NCBI RefSeq assembly: GCF_014712675.1
Contig: NZ_JACXSI010000007.1
Coordinates: forward strand, 1 to 64,000
Origin: Peribacillus faecalis
GTDB lineage: Bacteria; Bacillota; Bacilli; Bacillales; DSM-1321
Length of the DNA stretch: 64,000 nucleotides
Direction: 5' to 3'
The notes under the pieces were generated by a model. That model did no database searches and was not told where the DNA came from. It saw only the letters and a list, made by a program, of their open reading frames with translations. The translations under genes and the position numbers were made by a program. Shown here piece by piece: positions 33,841 through 42,852 of the stretch (its first letter is position 1; every line of letters starts with the position of its first letter).

Positions 33841-36741
33841 ATGGGGAATTTTATAGAAAAATTAGAAGCATCTTTATATAAAGGTTTTATCGATCAATCA
33901 TTTCATAAATCAGGTAATTTTAAGCCCGAGTTATTGCTAAATGATGTGAAAAATAATGAGAACGTTTTAAATACATTATTAGAAGAGCTTGATCATTGCC
34001 AATCATTTATTTTTTCGGTTGCCTTTATTACCGAAAGTGGGTTAGCAACATTTAAATCTCACCTGCTTGATCTGAAGAATAAAGGAATAAAAGGCCGTAT
34101 TTTAACTTCAGTATACTTAAACTTTAATCAACCAAAAGTTTTTAAAGAATTGTTAAAGCTTGAAAATGTTGAGGTTAGACTTTCTGATTTAGAAGGATTT
34201 CATGCAAAAGGATATATCTTTAATCAACAGACACATTATTCATTAATTGTTGGTAGTTCTAATTTAACAGCGAATGCGTTAAAGGTAAACTACGAGTGGA
34301 ATGTAAAATTAACTTCACATGAAAATGGTGAAATTGTTCATCATTTTAGAAATCAATTCGAAGAAGTATGGGAGCAATCTCTACCACTGAGTAAAGAGTG
34401 GATTGAACGATATACTGAGCAATATCAGCCATTAGTTGATCAGCGAGCGGCTGAGCGAGTGATTGAATTCCCATCTGCATATGAAACGAATTCACTAGAA
34501 GAAGTTTTGAAAATTAAGCCGAATAAAATGCAGGAAGTGGCTTTGGAGGAGATTCAAGCTGTCCGTGATGCAGGTAAAGACAAAGGTCTTATTATTTCAG
34601 CAACGGGTACAGGAAAAACCTATTTGTCGGCCTTTGATGTTAGACGATTTGCTCCAAAGCGAATGTTATTCATTGTTCACCGTGAACAAATATTAACAAA
34701 AGCAAAATCCGACTATCAAAAGATATTAGGTGGTATGGATCACGAGTTTGGTATTTTATCGGGGTCTAGTAAGCAAACAGATGCTAAATATTTATTTGCG
34801 ACAATCCAAACAATTTCAAAAGATGATGTACTGCGGCAATTTGATCCGAAGTATTTTGACTATATATTAATTGACGAAGTCCATAAAGCGGGTGCCGTGT
34901 CTTATAGAAAGGTTATTGATTATTTTAAACCTGAATTCTTAATGGGAATGACCGCAACTCCTGAAAGAACAGATGATTTCAATATCTACGAGTTGTTTGA
35001 TTATAATATTGCTTATGAAATTCGCTTGCAAGAAGCGTTAGAAGAGGATATGTTGTGTCCGTTTCATTATTTTGGTGTCACTGATTTGGAATATAACGGG
35101 CAAATGATTGATGATGCAACATTGTTATCACATTTGGTAAATGAAGAGCGTGTCAATCATATAATTGACAAAATCGAATACTATGGACACTCTGGTGATA
35201 GTGTAAAAGGATTACTTTTTTGTAGTCGTAAGGATGAAGCTAAACAATTGTCCTTAGCACTAAATAGTAAAGGGTATCGAACTGTTGCATTAACGGGGGA
35301 AGATGATCAAAAAGAAAGAGAGCTTCGAGTGCAGCAGTTAGAAAATGGTTTGTTAGATTATATTTTAACAGTTGATATTTTTAATGAAGGCATTGATATT
35401 CCGAGTGTGAATCAAGTAGTCATGTTACGTCAAACACAGTCTAGCATTATCTTTATTCAGCAGCTTGGTCGAGGGCTTAGAAAGCATGCTACAAAAGATT
35501 ATGTTACGATCATCGATTTTATTGGTAACTACAAGAATAACTATTTGATTCCAATTGCATTATCAGGTGATAAATCATTAAATAAAGATAATATTCGCCG
35601 CAAAATGAAAGATACTAGTTATATTAAAGGTATTTCAACGATTAATTTTGAGGAAATTGCAAAGAAACAAATATTCAAAGCAATATCAAATACGAAATTA
35701 ACGACTTTAAAAATGTTAAGAGAAACTTATAATGAAGTGAAGAATAGAATTGGACGAATTCCTTACTTATATGATTTTGTAGTAAATAACTCAATTGATC
35801 CAGTAGTAATCGCTACGGAATATAACAATTACTATCAGTTTTTGGTGAAGATAAAAGAAGAGGTACCAACTATATCAAGTTATGAAAATAGTGTACTAAC
35901 TATGATTTCTAGAGAATTATTAAATGGTAAACGTAAACATGAGATAATTTTATTAGATTTATTGTTGAGTGAAGGCACCACTTCGTATGATCGTTATATT
36001 AATAGTCTAAAGGAAGAAAATTGTTTGACTGATGATGCGACTTTACATTCCGTTCAACAAGTACTTAATTTATCTTTCTTTACTCAAAATGATTTTAAAA
36101 AATATGGTGAGCAGCCAATTATTTTATTGGGCGAAGATCACTATTTTCGTTTTAATGAAAGTATTAGTGAGAGTTTGGCCTCAAATTCATACTTTAAAAC
36201 ATTATTAATGGATAGTGTAGTTAGTGCGAGAGAAAAGAGTAAAGTTTATGATAGTCAGCATAATTTGACTTTGTATGAAAAGTACACAAGGAAAGATGTA
36301 TGTAGACTATTAAATTGGGAAAATGACGAAAGTTCGACTGTGTATGGTTATAAAACGAAACATCAAACATGCCCAATATTTATTACGTATCATAAAAATG
36401 AGGAAGTAGAAGCTAGTGTTAATTACGGTGATGAGTTTCTAAATCCAGAGGTATTAAAGTGGTTTACAAGAAGTAATCGAAAATTGACTTCAGCAGAAGT
36501 AGCAACAATTATTGAAGCTGAAAAAAATCAAATTGATATCCATATCTTTGTAAAAAAAGATGATGATGAAGGAACAGACTTTTACTATTTAGGAAAAGCT
36601 CGACCGGATCAAAAAACTGCAGAACAAACTGTAATGTTAGATAAGGCACAAAAAGAAATTCCAGTAGTAACAATGAATATGGTACTTGAGCAGCCGATTG
36701 AGTATAAGTTGTATAATTATTTAGTTGAGGGTGCGGAGTAA
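33841..36741 (+). CDS. PLD-nuclease/DEAD-box helicase with DUF3427
   Basis: 966 residues in order: a phospholipase-D-type nuclease domain (about 50-180; HAKGYIF HxK motif and GSSNLTANAL), an SF2 helicase core (SATGTGKT about 251; IDEVH about 342; GMTATPERTD; IQQLGRGLRKH about 537-547), and a large C-terminal DUF3427 region. Such helicase-nucleases are found in phage-defence settings; activity on invading DNA is inferred. It is noticeably AT-rich compared with flanking genes. Start ATG at 33841 after ATGGCGATCAC is weakly supported, but the domain starts at once. Confidence 0.88.
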   Translation: MGNFIEKLEASLYKGFIDQSFHKSGNFKPELLLNDVKNNENVLNTLLEELDHCQSFIFSVAFITESGLATFKSHLLDLKNKGIKGRILTSVYLNFNQPKVFKELLKLENVEVRLSDLEGFHAKGYIFNQQTHYSLIVGSSNLTANALKVNYEWNVKLTSHENGEIVHHFRNQFEEVWEQSLPLSKEWIERYTEQYQPLVDQRAAERVIEFPSAYETNSLEEVLKIKPNKMQEVALEEIQAVRDAGKDKGLIISATGTGKTYLSAFDVRRFAPKRMLFIVHREQILTKAKSDYQKILGGMDHEFGILSGSSKQTDAKYLFATIQTISKDDVLRQFDPKYFDYILIDEVHKAGAVSYRKVIDYFKPEFLMGMTATPERTDDFNIYELFDYNIAYEIRLQEALEEDMLCPFHYFGVTDLEYNGQMIDDATLLSHLVNEERVNHIIDKIEYYGHSGDSVKGLLFCSRKDEAKQLSLALNSKGYRTVALTGEDDQKERELRVQQLENGLLDYILTVDIFNEGIDIPSVNQVVMLRQTQSSIIFIQQLGRGLRKHATKDYVTIIDFIGNYKNNYLIPIALSGDKSLNKDNIRRKMKDTSYIKGISTINFEEIAKKQIFKAISNTKLTTLKMLRETYNEVKNRIGRIPYLYDFVVNNSIDPVVIATEYNNYYQFLVKIKEEVPTISSYENSVLTMISRELLNGKRKHEIILLDLLLSEGTTSYDRYINSLKEENCLTDDATLHSVQQVLNLSFFTQNDFKKYGEQPIILLGEDHYFRFNESISESLASNSYFKTLLMDSVVSAREKSKVYDSQHNLTLYEKYTRKDVCRLLNWENDESSTVYGYKTKHQTCPIFITYHKNEEVEASVNYGDEFLNPEVLKWFTRSNRKLTSAEVATIIEAEKNQIDIHIFVKKDDDEGTDFYYLGKARPDQKTAEQTVMLDKAQKEIPVVTMNMVLEQPIEYKLYNYLVEGAE

Positions 36742-36744
36742 TAA

Positions 36745-36775
36745 AAAAACTGCCTAATTTTGGGCAGTTTTTTTA
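36745..36775 (+). terminator. Terminator after DUF3427 helicase gene
   Basis: AAAACTGCCTA / GGGCAGTTTT stem, then T4; also serves the converging gene at 36809. Confidence 0.85.
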
Positions 36776-36808
36776 GTTGTTCATAATGTTATTAGTATGA
36801 ATTTTTCT

Positions 36809-37888
36809 CTACACAAACTTATTAACAACCTGAACCAATTCGTCCTTATAATTCAAGACATCGGCAACTGTTTCGATTGGTACCATAGTTTTTGTTTCAT
36901 CATTGAATTGGATAGATTTTTTTGAACCATCGAGCCATAGTCTGCATACCCATTTACGAATGTTGTCATCGATTAGGATATTGAAGTAGCTCAAATTATC
37001 ACGATAGAAGATTCGATCAGGGCTGATGACATCTTTAATCATTAATTTGACAGTGACATAGCCTTCAATTTCTTCTTCTGTAGTGATGACTTGAGGTTTT
37101 TCTTCAGCAGGTTCCTCTTGTTCAGGTAATTCTTTTTCATCAGGAACAGCCGGTTTTCCTTCCGGTGCTGCAGATGTTGTTTTCATCGCAGCTTGGAGTT
37201 TGTCGCTGACTTTTTCGTTAATGAATAGGTTTAATGATTTTTGAACAGTATCTTTAAATTTCGTAATAACTGCCTGTGTTTTCTTTCCTTCATAGATATT
37301 AGATAGAATGAATGTGATAAAGGCATCGCTTGGTTCTTCGAATTCTTTATACAATAGATTTCTGATTTCATTTGTATATTTTAGTTCGGATGCAGTATCC
37401 ATAATGCTAGTTACATCAAAATTAGTTTTTTGGAACTTGGCCAGTTCAGTAATTTGATTGTCTTTTAAATTGGTGAATTGGAATGTGAAAAATGGCTTAG
37501 AATCCATGATATTTTGTTCATCAAGATCGGTGTAGAATCTGTATTCGACACCGTTAGTCAGAATCGCAAATTTTGCTTTTGAAACGCCGAAATAGCGGAA
37601 AAGTTGGGAATCATGGTTGTCCAATTTTTCATTGACAGCTTTTGCTTCAATCAAGATAATAGGCGCATTATTTTCCAAAATTGCATAGTCTACTTTTTCC
37701 CCTTTTTTAATGCCGACATCAGCCGTGTATTCTGGCATGAATTCCTGAGGATTGAATACATCATATCCTAAGTATTGAAAGAAAGGGACAATGAGAGACA
37801 TCTTAGTTGCTTCTTCTGTTGAGATGCCATCTTTCAACGTTTCAACACGTTTGGCCAAAGAACGCATGTTGCTTTGAAATGTTTCCAT
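36809..37888 (-). CDS. HsdR-N-like PD-(D/E)XK endonuclease domain protein
   Basis: 359 residues. The N-terminal about 130 residues form the type I restriction HsdR nuclease fold with catalytic Asp67 and the LIEAKA motif (Glu81, Lys83). A low-complexity acidic linker (about 245-270; DEKELPEQEEPAEEKPQV) separates it from a C-terminal beta-rich domain. No methylase or specificity subunit is near, so it is not a standard restriction system. Start behind AAAGGGGGTTATCTTT. Neighbours are helicases and an RHH protein. Confidence 0.82.
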   Translation of the reverse strand: METFQSNMRSLAKRVETLKDGISTEEATKMSLIVPFFQYLGYDVFNPQEFMPEYTADVGIKKGEKVDYAILENNAPIILIEAKAVNEKLDNHDSQLFRYFGVSKAKFAILTNGVEYRFYTDLDEQNIMDSKPFFTFQFTNLKDNQITELAKFQKTNFDVTSIMDTASELKYTNEIRNLLYKEFEEPSDAFITFILSNIYEGKKTQAVITKFKDTVQKSLNLFINEKVSDKLQAAMKTTSAAPEGKPAVPDEKELPEQEEPAEEKPQVITTEEEIEGYVTVKLMIKDVISPDRIFYRDNLSYFNILIDDNIRKWVCRLWLDGSKKSIQFNDETKTMVPIETVADVLNYKDELVQVVNKFV

Positions 37889-38099
37889 AAAGATAACCCC
37901 CTTTAGATGGTAGTATCTATCTTTATTTTACAAGAAAAGTATGTATTGTATAATTATTTGCTCAGTTATGAGCAAGTGGAGGCTATATTATAGGCATATT
38001 ATTTGAAATAGTTTTTGTATCATTTTATTATGTAAATATGATGTATATACATTGTTATTACATCGTGTTAAATAGCAAAGACAAAGGGGAAAGATCATC

Positions 38100-38477
38100 A
38101 TGAGATATTACAAGTATATTCTAACGGGTGAAGTATTTAGTGAGAAAGAGTATAGAGAAATAATCGGTGAAGGTTTCGATGAGGATCCTTTACAAAAAAG
38201 TCTCTTGTTTGGTAGTAAAGAAGGATATATAGACGCTCTGTTGGCGATGCGTGGATATGGTTTTATTTTGTTACAAGATGGTGAAGTAACTGGTAATTAT
38301 TGCGTTGGTTTTTACAGAGATGAAGAGGAGTTTTTTGATGTGTTTTTTCATACCGATGATGAAGAGATTGCATACGATGTGTGTGAAGAATTTAATGAAA
38401 TATTTGAAGAGGAATTCAAAGAAGAAGCAGAGCAAAGTGGAGCTCCATTTACAGTACTTACACTGAGAAAATGGTAG
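38100..38477 (+). CDS. Hypothetical acidic protein
   Basis: 125 residues, very acidic in the second half (EEFNEIFEEEFKEEAEQSG), with no recognised family. Start ATG behind AAAGGGGAAAGATCATC. It is followed 20 bp later by a ribbon-helix-helix protein, so the two look like one small operon at the edge of the defence-like island. Acidity might mean DNA mimicry or a partner role, but nothing proves it. Confidence 0.65.
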   Translation: MRYYKYILTGEVFSEKEYREIIGEGFDEDPLQKSLLFGSKEGYIDALLAMRGYGFILLQDGEVTGNYCVGFYRDEEEFFDVFFHTDDEEIAYDVCEEFNEIFEEEFKEEAEQSGAPFTVLTLRKW

Positions 38478-38497
38478 TAATCGGAGGGTTATGTAAC

Positions 38498-38689
38498 ATG
38501 AAAATTAGCAAAAATTTCAGACTAGAAGAAGATACTATTAAAAAAATTGATGAATTAGTCGAATATCATCAAAAAGAAATGGCTAAGAACTTTCCGTCTA
38601 TTAAAGTTAATAGAACGACCGTAATTGAGACGTTAGTTGGTGCAGCATATAATGCGATGATGCACCAAAAGAAGAAAATGAATGATTAA
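38498..38689 (+). CDS. Ribbon-helix-helix (CopG/Arc-type) protein
   Basis: 63 residues. The start is the ATG behind CGGAGGGTTATGTAAC. The N-terminal MKISKNFRLEEDTIKKIDEL followed by VNRTTVIETLVGAAYNAM has the strand-helix-helix pattern of Arc/CopG repressors and antitoxins. It may regulate itself together with the acidic gene upstream. No toxin of a known family is adjacent. Confidence 0.75.
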   Translation: MKISKNFRLEEDTIKKIDELVEYHQKEMAKNFPSIKVNRTTVIETLVGAAYNAMMHQKKKMND

Positions 38690-38905
38690 TCTTAATTATT
38701 GGATGAAGGAGCAGTAATAGGGATAAACTTACAGTAATTAATTCTTGTCCGTTTTTGCAATCAATATCTGTTGAAAGCTGAGATGGACAAGCTTTTGTAA
38801 ATTAAATGGAGAATTCCGCTAAAAAGCATTAAAACTTTAGTCTTGCTGTAGAAAAGCACGGGTACCAATTATTCCTGTGTGTTTCTCTATTAAACAAAGA
38901 TTATA

Positions 38906-38934
38906 TTGAAATCGCTTTCGTATATCAGTATAAT
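38906..38934 (+). promoter_or_regulatory. Sigma-A promoter of the licT-type leader
   Basis: TTGAAA - 17 bp - TATAAT, with start expected near 38941, just ahead of the RAT element. Confidence 0.85.
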
Positions 38935-38957
38935 TTAATATATTAAAATAATAATAT

Positions 38958-38985
38958 GAATTGTGACTGTCCGGCAGGTAAAACC
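38958..38985 (+). promoter_or_regulatory. Ribonucleic antiterminator (RAT) element
   Basis: GAATTGTGACTGTCCGGCAGG followed by TAAAACC matches the RAT consensus of LicT/SacY/BglG antiterminators (GGATTGTTACTG...GCAGGCAAAACC). The final AAAACC is shared with the terminator stem below, so binding of the antiterminator protein would block termination. Confidence 0.88.
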
Positions 38986-39029
38986 TAGATTGGAGTATGA
39001 TTATTTATGCTGCCAGTTTAGGTTTTTTA
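38980..39029 (+). terminator. RAT-controlled intrinsic terminator
   Basis: A 14-bp stem AAAACCTAGATTGG / CCAGTTTAGGTTTT (two G-U pairs), then TTTTTT. It overlaps the RAT by six bases, the classical arrangement. Confidence 0.88.
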
Positions 39030-39176
39030 TATTAGAGGACAGTTTATAAATTGCCAGCAATCGAAGCAGTACGACGAAGTGACCATTTTTAAGTCTACAG
39101 TATAAATGCAACTGGACCTTTTCCTAAGCCTTATTAAAGGTAAGTTGTCTTTATTAATTTCAAGAAGGTGTATATT

Positions 39177-40022
39177 TTGAGAATTAAGAAAATTTTTAAC
39201 GATAATATTATTTTAACAGAAGAAAAAGAAGGAGAGATGATTGTAATCGGACAAGGGCTTGCTTTTCAAAAGAAAGCCGGTGATTTGGTTGATGAGAGCC
39301 AAATCGATAAGACATTTGTTTTGAAAACGCGTGGCGTATCAGAACAGCTTGAGACTCTCATAAACGAAACTCCTCCTCAACATTTAGATATAGCCGATGA
39401 AATCATTCAGTATGCCAAGACAAAGTTGCCCTCACCAATTAATGACAACATTTACTTATCTTTAACGGATCACATAAGCTATGCCATCTCCCGCTTCGAG
39501 CAAGGCTTGACAATTAAAAATACCTTGCTGTGGGAAGTGAAGAAATTGTATCCGACTGAATACGAGATTGCACTGCACGCTCTGAGAATCATTGAAATCG
39601 CGACCGAACTTTCATTGCCGGAAGATGAAGCCGGATTTATTACGCTTCACTTGGTGAACGCGCAACAAGAAAAGTTTGAAATAGAAGAAACTGTAACGCT
39701 TACGAAGATTGTTACGGATATATTGGAGATTGTAAAATACCACTACGGTCTTGAAATAGATCCTAACTCAATCAATTACAATCGTTTCGTTACCCACTTG
39801 CGTTATCTTGCTTATTGTATACTGCGGAACGAATGGACACCCGAAGAAGATGGTATTTTATATGAGCAAGTGAAAAGGAAGTATCCTGATGCTTATCTTT
39901 GCGCCCGAAAAGTAAGCACCTATATCGAAACAACATACAAGAGAGAACTCAATAAAGATGAAATGCTTTATTTCATGTTGCACATACAACGTGTTACAAA
40001 CAGGGGAGAACATAAGGCTTGA
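39177..40022 (+). CDS. LicT/BglG-family transcription antiterminator
   Basis: 281 residues: an N-terminal RNA-binding CAT domain (about 1-55; RIKKIFNDNIILTEEKEGE) and two PTS regulation domains with conserved histidines (DHISYAISRF and FITLHLVN in PRD1; the second near residues 170-281). It would bind the RAT in its own leader, controlled by phosphorylation from a PTS permease. TTG start behind AAGAAGG. No PTS or glucosidase gene follows in the window, so its operon partner is missing or elsewhere. Confidence 0.9.
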   Translation: MRIKKIFNDNIILTEEKEGEMIVIGQGLAFQKKAGDLVDESQIDKTFVLKTRGVSEQLETLINETPPQHLDIADEIIQYAKTKLPSPINDNIYLSLTDHISYAISRFEQGLTIKNTLLWEVKKLYPTEYEIALHALRIIEIATELSLPEDEAGFITLHLVNAQQEKFEIEETVTLTKIVTDILEIVKYHYGLEIDPNSINYNRFVTHLRYLAYCILRNEWTPEEDGILYEQVKRKYPDAYLCARKVSTYIETTYKRELNKDEMLYFMLHIQRVTNRGEHKA

Positions 40023-40077
40023 TAATTTTAGAGATCAAGAAGCTCCCTCTTAATAAGAGTGATGAACCTCAAACGGA

Positions 40078-40108
40078 AAAGGGGTCCCATTTTAGGAGCC
40101 CCTCAAGA
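40078..40108 (-). terminator. Terminator of the 40145 gene
   Basis: GGGGTCCC / GGAGCCCC stem; on the minus strand it is followed by TTTTCC. Confidence 0.65.
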
Positions 40109-40144
40109 GAGAAAGAAGTAAGAATTAAGGGAGAGTGATAGTTA

Positions 40145-40543
40145 TCACCTATCCTCTAAAAGACTTCTCGATACCGGCTTTATGCCGAATAACCGGTAGG
40201 TCAACATTCCCAATATATAAGCAACAACGTCCCAAACATCTCCGGTACTCGATTGTATAAAGAGTGGAGTTAATACCTCCCAACAGATTCCGCAAATTAA
40301 GCCGGCAACGAGGAAGTGCCAGATCTTTGTTAGCTGAAACGAAGTCCAGTTACTTAAAGACAGAATAAAGTTCAGGTATGCCGCGAAAGAGATGCCTCCC
40401 AAGTAGTCATTGAAATGACACCGAAGCAGGTATCCGAGTGCGGGAATCTGTACATCAGCTTTTATCAGTTCATTCACTTGAAAAAGAATCAGCGGTACGA
40501 TGAAAAACAGCAGATCCTTTTTCTGTTTTTTATTTATCCGCAT
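40145..40543 (-). CDS. Hypothetical membrane protein
   Basis: 132 residues with three hydrophobic segments, including the C-terminal VWDVVAYILGMLTYRLF, which loosely recalls VanZ-type ends. No family claimed. Its ATG lies inside the stop region of a 21-codon open frame upstream (ATGCGGATAA), so translation may be coupled. Confidence 0.6.
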   Translation of the reverse strand: MRINKKQKKDLLFFIVPLILFQVNELIKADVQIPALGYLLRCHFNDYLGGISFAAYLNFILSLSNWTSFQLTKIWHFLVAGLICGICWEVLTPLFIQSSTGDVWDVVAYILGMLTYRLFGIKPVSRSLLEDR

Positions 40544-40599
40544 ATTGAGAAGATAACCAATGCGAGTATTACTGCTAAAACAGTTGCCCAGAAACCCAT
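40534..40599 (-). CDS. 21-aa hydrophobic micropeptide overlapping the next gene
   Basis: AAAGGAG 10 bases before ATG opens MGFWATVLAVILALVIFSIC plus G, a single membrane helix. Its stop TAA overlaps the ATG of the gene at 40543 in the sequence ATGCGGATAA. The length is below usual cut-offs. It could be a leader peptide for coupling or a real small membrane protein. Confidence 0.5.
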   Translation of the reverse strand: MGFWATVLAVILALVIFSICG

Positions 40600-40836
40600 A
40601 AGACAGTCACTCCTTTGAGAAATAAAATCACCATTTAGTACTTAATACCCATTTAATACCGAAAATAAGCCGTTTGGTTTTAATAAGAATACTATTTACT
40701 TTGCAGTGACAATATAAATTTCTCCGGTCAGGAGTTATTAGCTGGTAAAATACTTTAATTGTCTTTCTGGATTAATTATTGAAGCGCACGAGAATTTATT
40801 TCTTGTGTTTTTTTGTTGTGGGGTGGGTGGAGAGGT

Positions 40837-40983
40837 TCGGACGAATTATTTGCGAAAGTGGCAGAATAAATTAGAAAAGTGGAAGAATCACTGCGGAGTC
40901 GGACGAATTATTCAGAGAATTGGGGGGATTAATTGCAAATGGGGAAGAATTCCGGTGAAAAGCGGCTTAATTATGTCAAGAAG
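40837..40983 (+). repeat. 21-bp phased array, locus 4
   Basis: Seven consecutive 21-bp units with consensus about GTGGAAGAATTATTTGCGAAA, starting TCGGACGAATTATTTGCGAA. No copy of the hinge is obvious here. The rest of 40600-41091 has no gene visible. Confidence 0.75.
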
Positions 40984-41091
40984 CAAGTTAAAGTAGGCAT
41001 CAAAATACTGGGATTAGCGAAAAGACTGCAGAATAAATTGGTCGGATTTTATACATGTTTAGTGGGGCGGAAAACCCCACCAAATCGAGAC

Positions 41092-41898
41092 TTAAATTTG
41101 TTCACTGCCATACCGGATCATCGTCCACATGCCGATGTCGCGGAAGCCCAATCGTTTGTAGATTTTGCCGGCAGCCGGGTTGTTGTAGAAGAGGCAGAGT
41201 GTTTTGCCTTCTTTCAATAGTTCGCTGCACAGCTTTTCCATTGTTAGCGTGGCGTAGCCTTTCCGCTCGAAGCCGGGTTTCGTGCAGACAGCGACAATCA
41301 TCGCCGATTGCTTGTTTTCAGCAGTTGATGAGGCGGAAGAGACCATAATGCCGTCTTCGTTGCGAATGATGTATGTTCTGCCGGTTTTGTCCTTTTCGGC
41401 CTGTTCTCTCGATTCGACACTGAAGTTGCCGAGTGCGAAGTCAGGAATCGAGCGCAGCAGCTCAATGTTTTCTTCGTATTCGGACGGTTGCAGGTAGCTT
41501 ACCCGGCTAATTCGTTCTTCATCGACTTCATAGCTTAAGGCTGTGCATTTGGCATAAAACGTTTCTCTTAAGCTGGTAACTTCACGGTTGATGAGCGAGT
41601 GCAGCGGCTTGACGATGTGCTCCAATCCGCTTAATTCAACTGCATGCGGGTGCGACAGGATGACGTCGGCAAAGCCTTGCACGTCATACGAACCGCTGCT
41701 GTACGGGATGAAACTTGTTTTATAGCGCAATAAAACGGCGATTAAGCGATCGTTTTCGAATTGCCCCCAAAGTTCCTGTATATCCGATTCATAGCCATAT
41801 GCTTCGATGTCTCCGATAATAAATAGATTTTCAGCCGGTTTCTCGCCTACAAGTGCCATAACGGCTTCGTGGTCGTTCTCTGTTAACTTGCGAATCAC
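41092..41898 (-). CDS. GNAT-family N-acetyltransferase (two-domain)
   Basis: 268 residues. The C-terminal GNAT core has VAVCTKPGFERKGYATLTM (acetyl-CoA motif) and LFYNNPAAGKIYKRLGF. The N-terminal half is a degenerate GNAT-like domain. The start is GTG at 41898 and part of its 5' end is duplicated 970 bp away. The acceptor is unknown. Confidence 0.85.
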   Translation of the reverse strand: MIRKLTENDHEAVMALVGEKPAENLFIIGDIEAYGYESDIQELWGQFENDRLIAVLLRYKTSFIPYSSGSYDVQGFADVILSHPHAVELSGLEHIVKPLHSLINREVTSLRETFYAKCTALSYEVDEERISRVSYLQPSEYEENIELLRSIPDFALGNFSVESREQAEKDKTGRTYIIRNEDGIMVSSASSTAENKQSAMIVAVCTKPGFERKGYATLTMEKLCSELLKEGKTLCLFYNNPAAGKIYKRLGFRDIGMWTMIRYGSEQI

Positions 41899-42014
41899 TT
41901 GTGTTGCCCCCTCATCTGTGAAAGTTTTCTATTATTATAGCGAAAAAGAGTAAGAATACAAGTTCAATTCTGAAAATGGGGCTTCCATTTGGTTCGAAGA
42001 ATGGAATAGATAAT
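41884..42014 (+). repeat. 131-bp direct repeat, copy A
   Basis: This covers the first codons and upstream region of the GNAT gene and the upstream region of the ResD-like gene. It is about 92% identical to copy B at 42853-42983, with about ten scattered differences. Confidence 0.9.
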
Positions 42015-42076
42015 AAAAATCAATCTTTTGGAAAATAATAAGTGTATTAATAACTGTTTAAGTGAGGCGACCTTTG

Positions 42077-42784
42077 TTGACAACTAAAATAAAAATATTA
42101 GTAGTAGATGATGAAGAACGTATTCGTCGATTATTAAAAATGTATCTTGAAAAAGAAGAGTATATTATTGATGAAGCAGAGGATGGAAACAAAGCATTAG
42201 ATAAGGCTCTTGCAGAAGATTATGATTTAATCTTGCTGGACATTATGATGCCCGGCAAAGACGGAATAGAGGTATGCAAAGAATTAAGACAGGAGAAATC
42301 CACGCCTGTTATAATGTTGAGCGCTAAAGGGGAAGAAGTGGATCGGGTATTAGGCTTAGAAGCTGGTGCAGATGATTACGTAGTAAAACCTTTCAGTGCT
42401 AGAGAAGTGGTGCTTCGTGTAAAGGCCATGCTTAGACGGGCATCAAAAGATCATTCTGTTCAAGCAGAGACATCAATAAGAGATATTATTGTTTTCCCGC
42501 ATTTAATGATTGATAATGATGCGCGTCGAGTTACAGCAGATGGAAAAGAAGTTCCTTTAACGCCTAAAGAATATGAATTATTATACTTCTTAGCTAAAAC
42601 TCCGGATAAAGTTTTTGAACGGGAACAGCTTTTAAAAGAGGTATGGCAATATGAATTTTTCGGTGATTTACGAACTGTTGATACACATGTCAAACGTTTG
42701 CGCGAAAAATTACATCAAGTATCAGAAGATGCAGCCGGGATGATTGTCACTGTTTGGGGTGTAGGGTATAAATTTGAAATATAA
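42077..42784 (+). CDS. resD: ResD-like OmpR-family response regulator (orphan)
   Basis: About 235 residues: a receiver domain (VVDDEERIRRLLKMYLE; phospho-acceptor Asp in LLDIMMPGKDG; conserved Lys in VVKPFSAREV) and a C-terminal winged helix. The end FFGDLRTVDTHVKRLREKLH...GVGYKF matches Bacillus ResD almost word for word as I recall it. ResD controls respiration and anaerobic genes with the kinase ResE. Here no kinase follows, and the gene lies between two copies of a 131-bp direct repeat, suggesting an acquired paralogue. Start is a TTG (42074 or 42077) after GAGGCG. Confidence 0.88.
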   Translation: MTTKIKILVVDDEERIRRLLKMYLEKEEYIIDEAEDGNKALDKALAEDYDLILLDIMMPGKDGIEVCKELRQEKSTPVIMLSAKGEEVDRVLGLEAGADDYVVKPFSAREVVLRVKAMLRRASKDHSVQAETSIRDIIVFPHLMIDNDARRVTADGKEVPLTPKEYELLYFLAKTPDKVFEREQLLKEVWQYEFFGDLRTVDTHVKRLREKLHQVSEDAAGMIVTVWGVGYKFEI

Positions 42785-42794
42785 TATATGCTCG

Positions 42795-42836
42795 AGTAAT
42801 AACCCCTTTCTCAAAACAGAGATAGGGGATGTTTTT
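42795..42836 (+). terminator. Terminator after ResD-like gene
   Basis: ACCCCTTTCTC / GAGATAGGGGAT stem, followed by GTTTTTATTT. Confidence 0.7.
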
Positions 42837-42852
42837 ATTTGTCTAAATTTAA

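Noticed and set aside
36809-37888. Complete type I restriction system
   Set aside because: Only an HsdR-N-like domain is present, with no HsdM or HsdS genes.
41092-42014. GNAT and ResD-like genes as one divergent regulon
   Set aside because: The shared upstream region is part of a duplicated block, so the divergent arrangement is explained by duplication.
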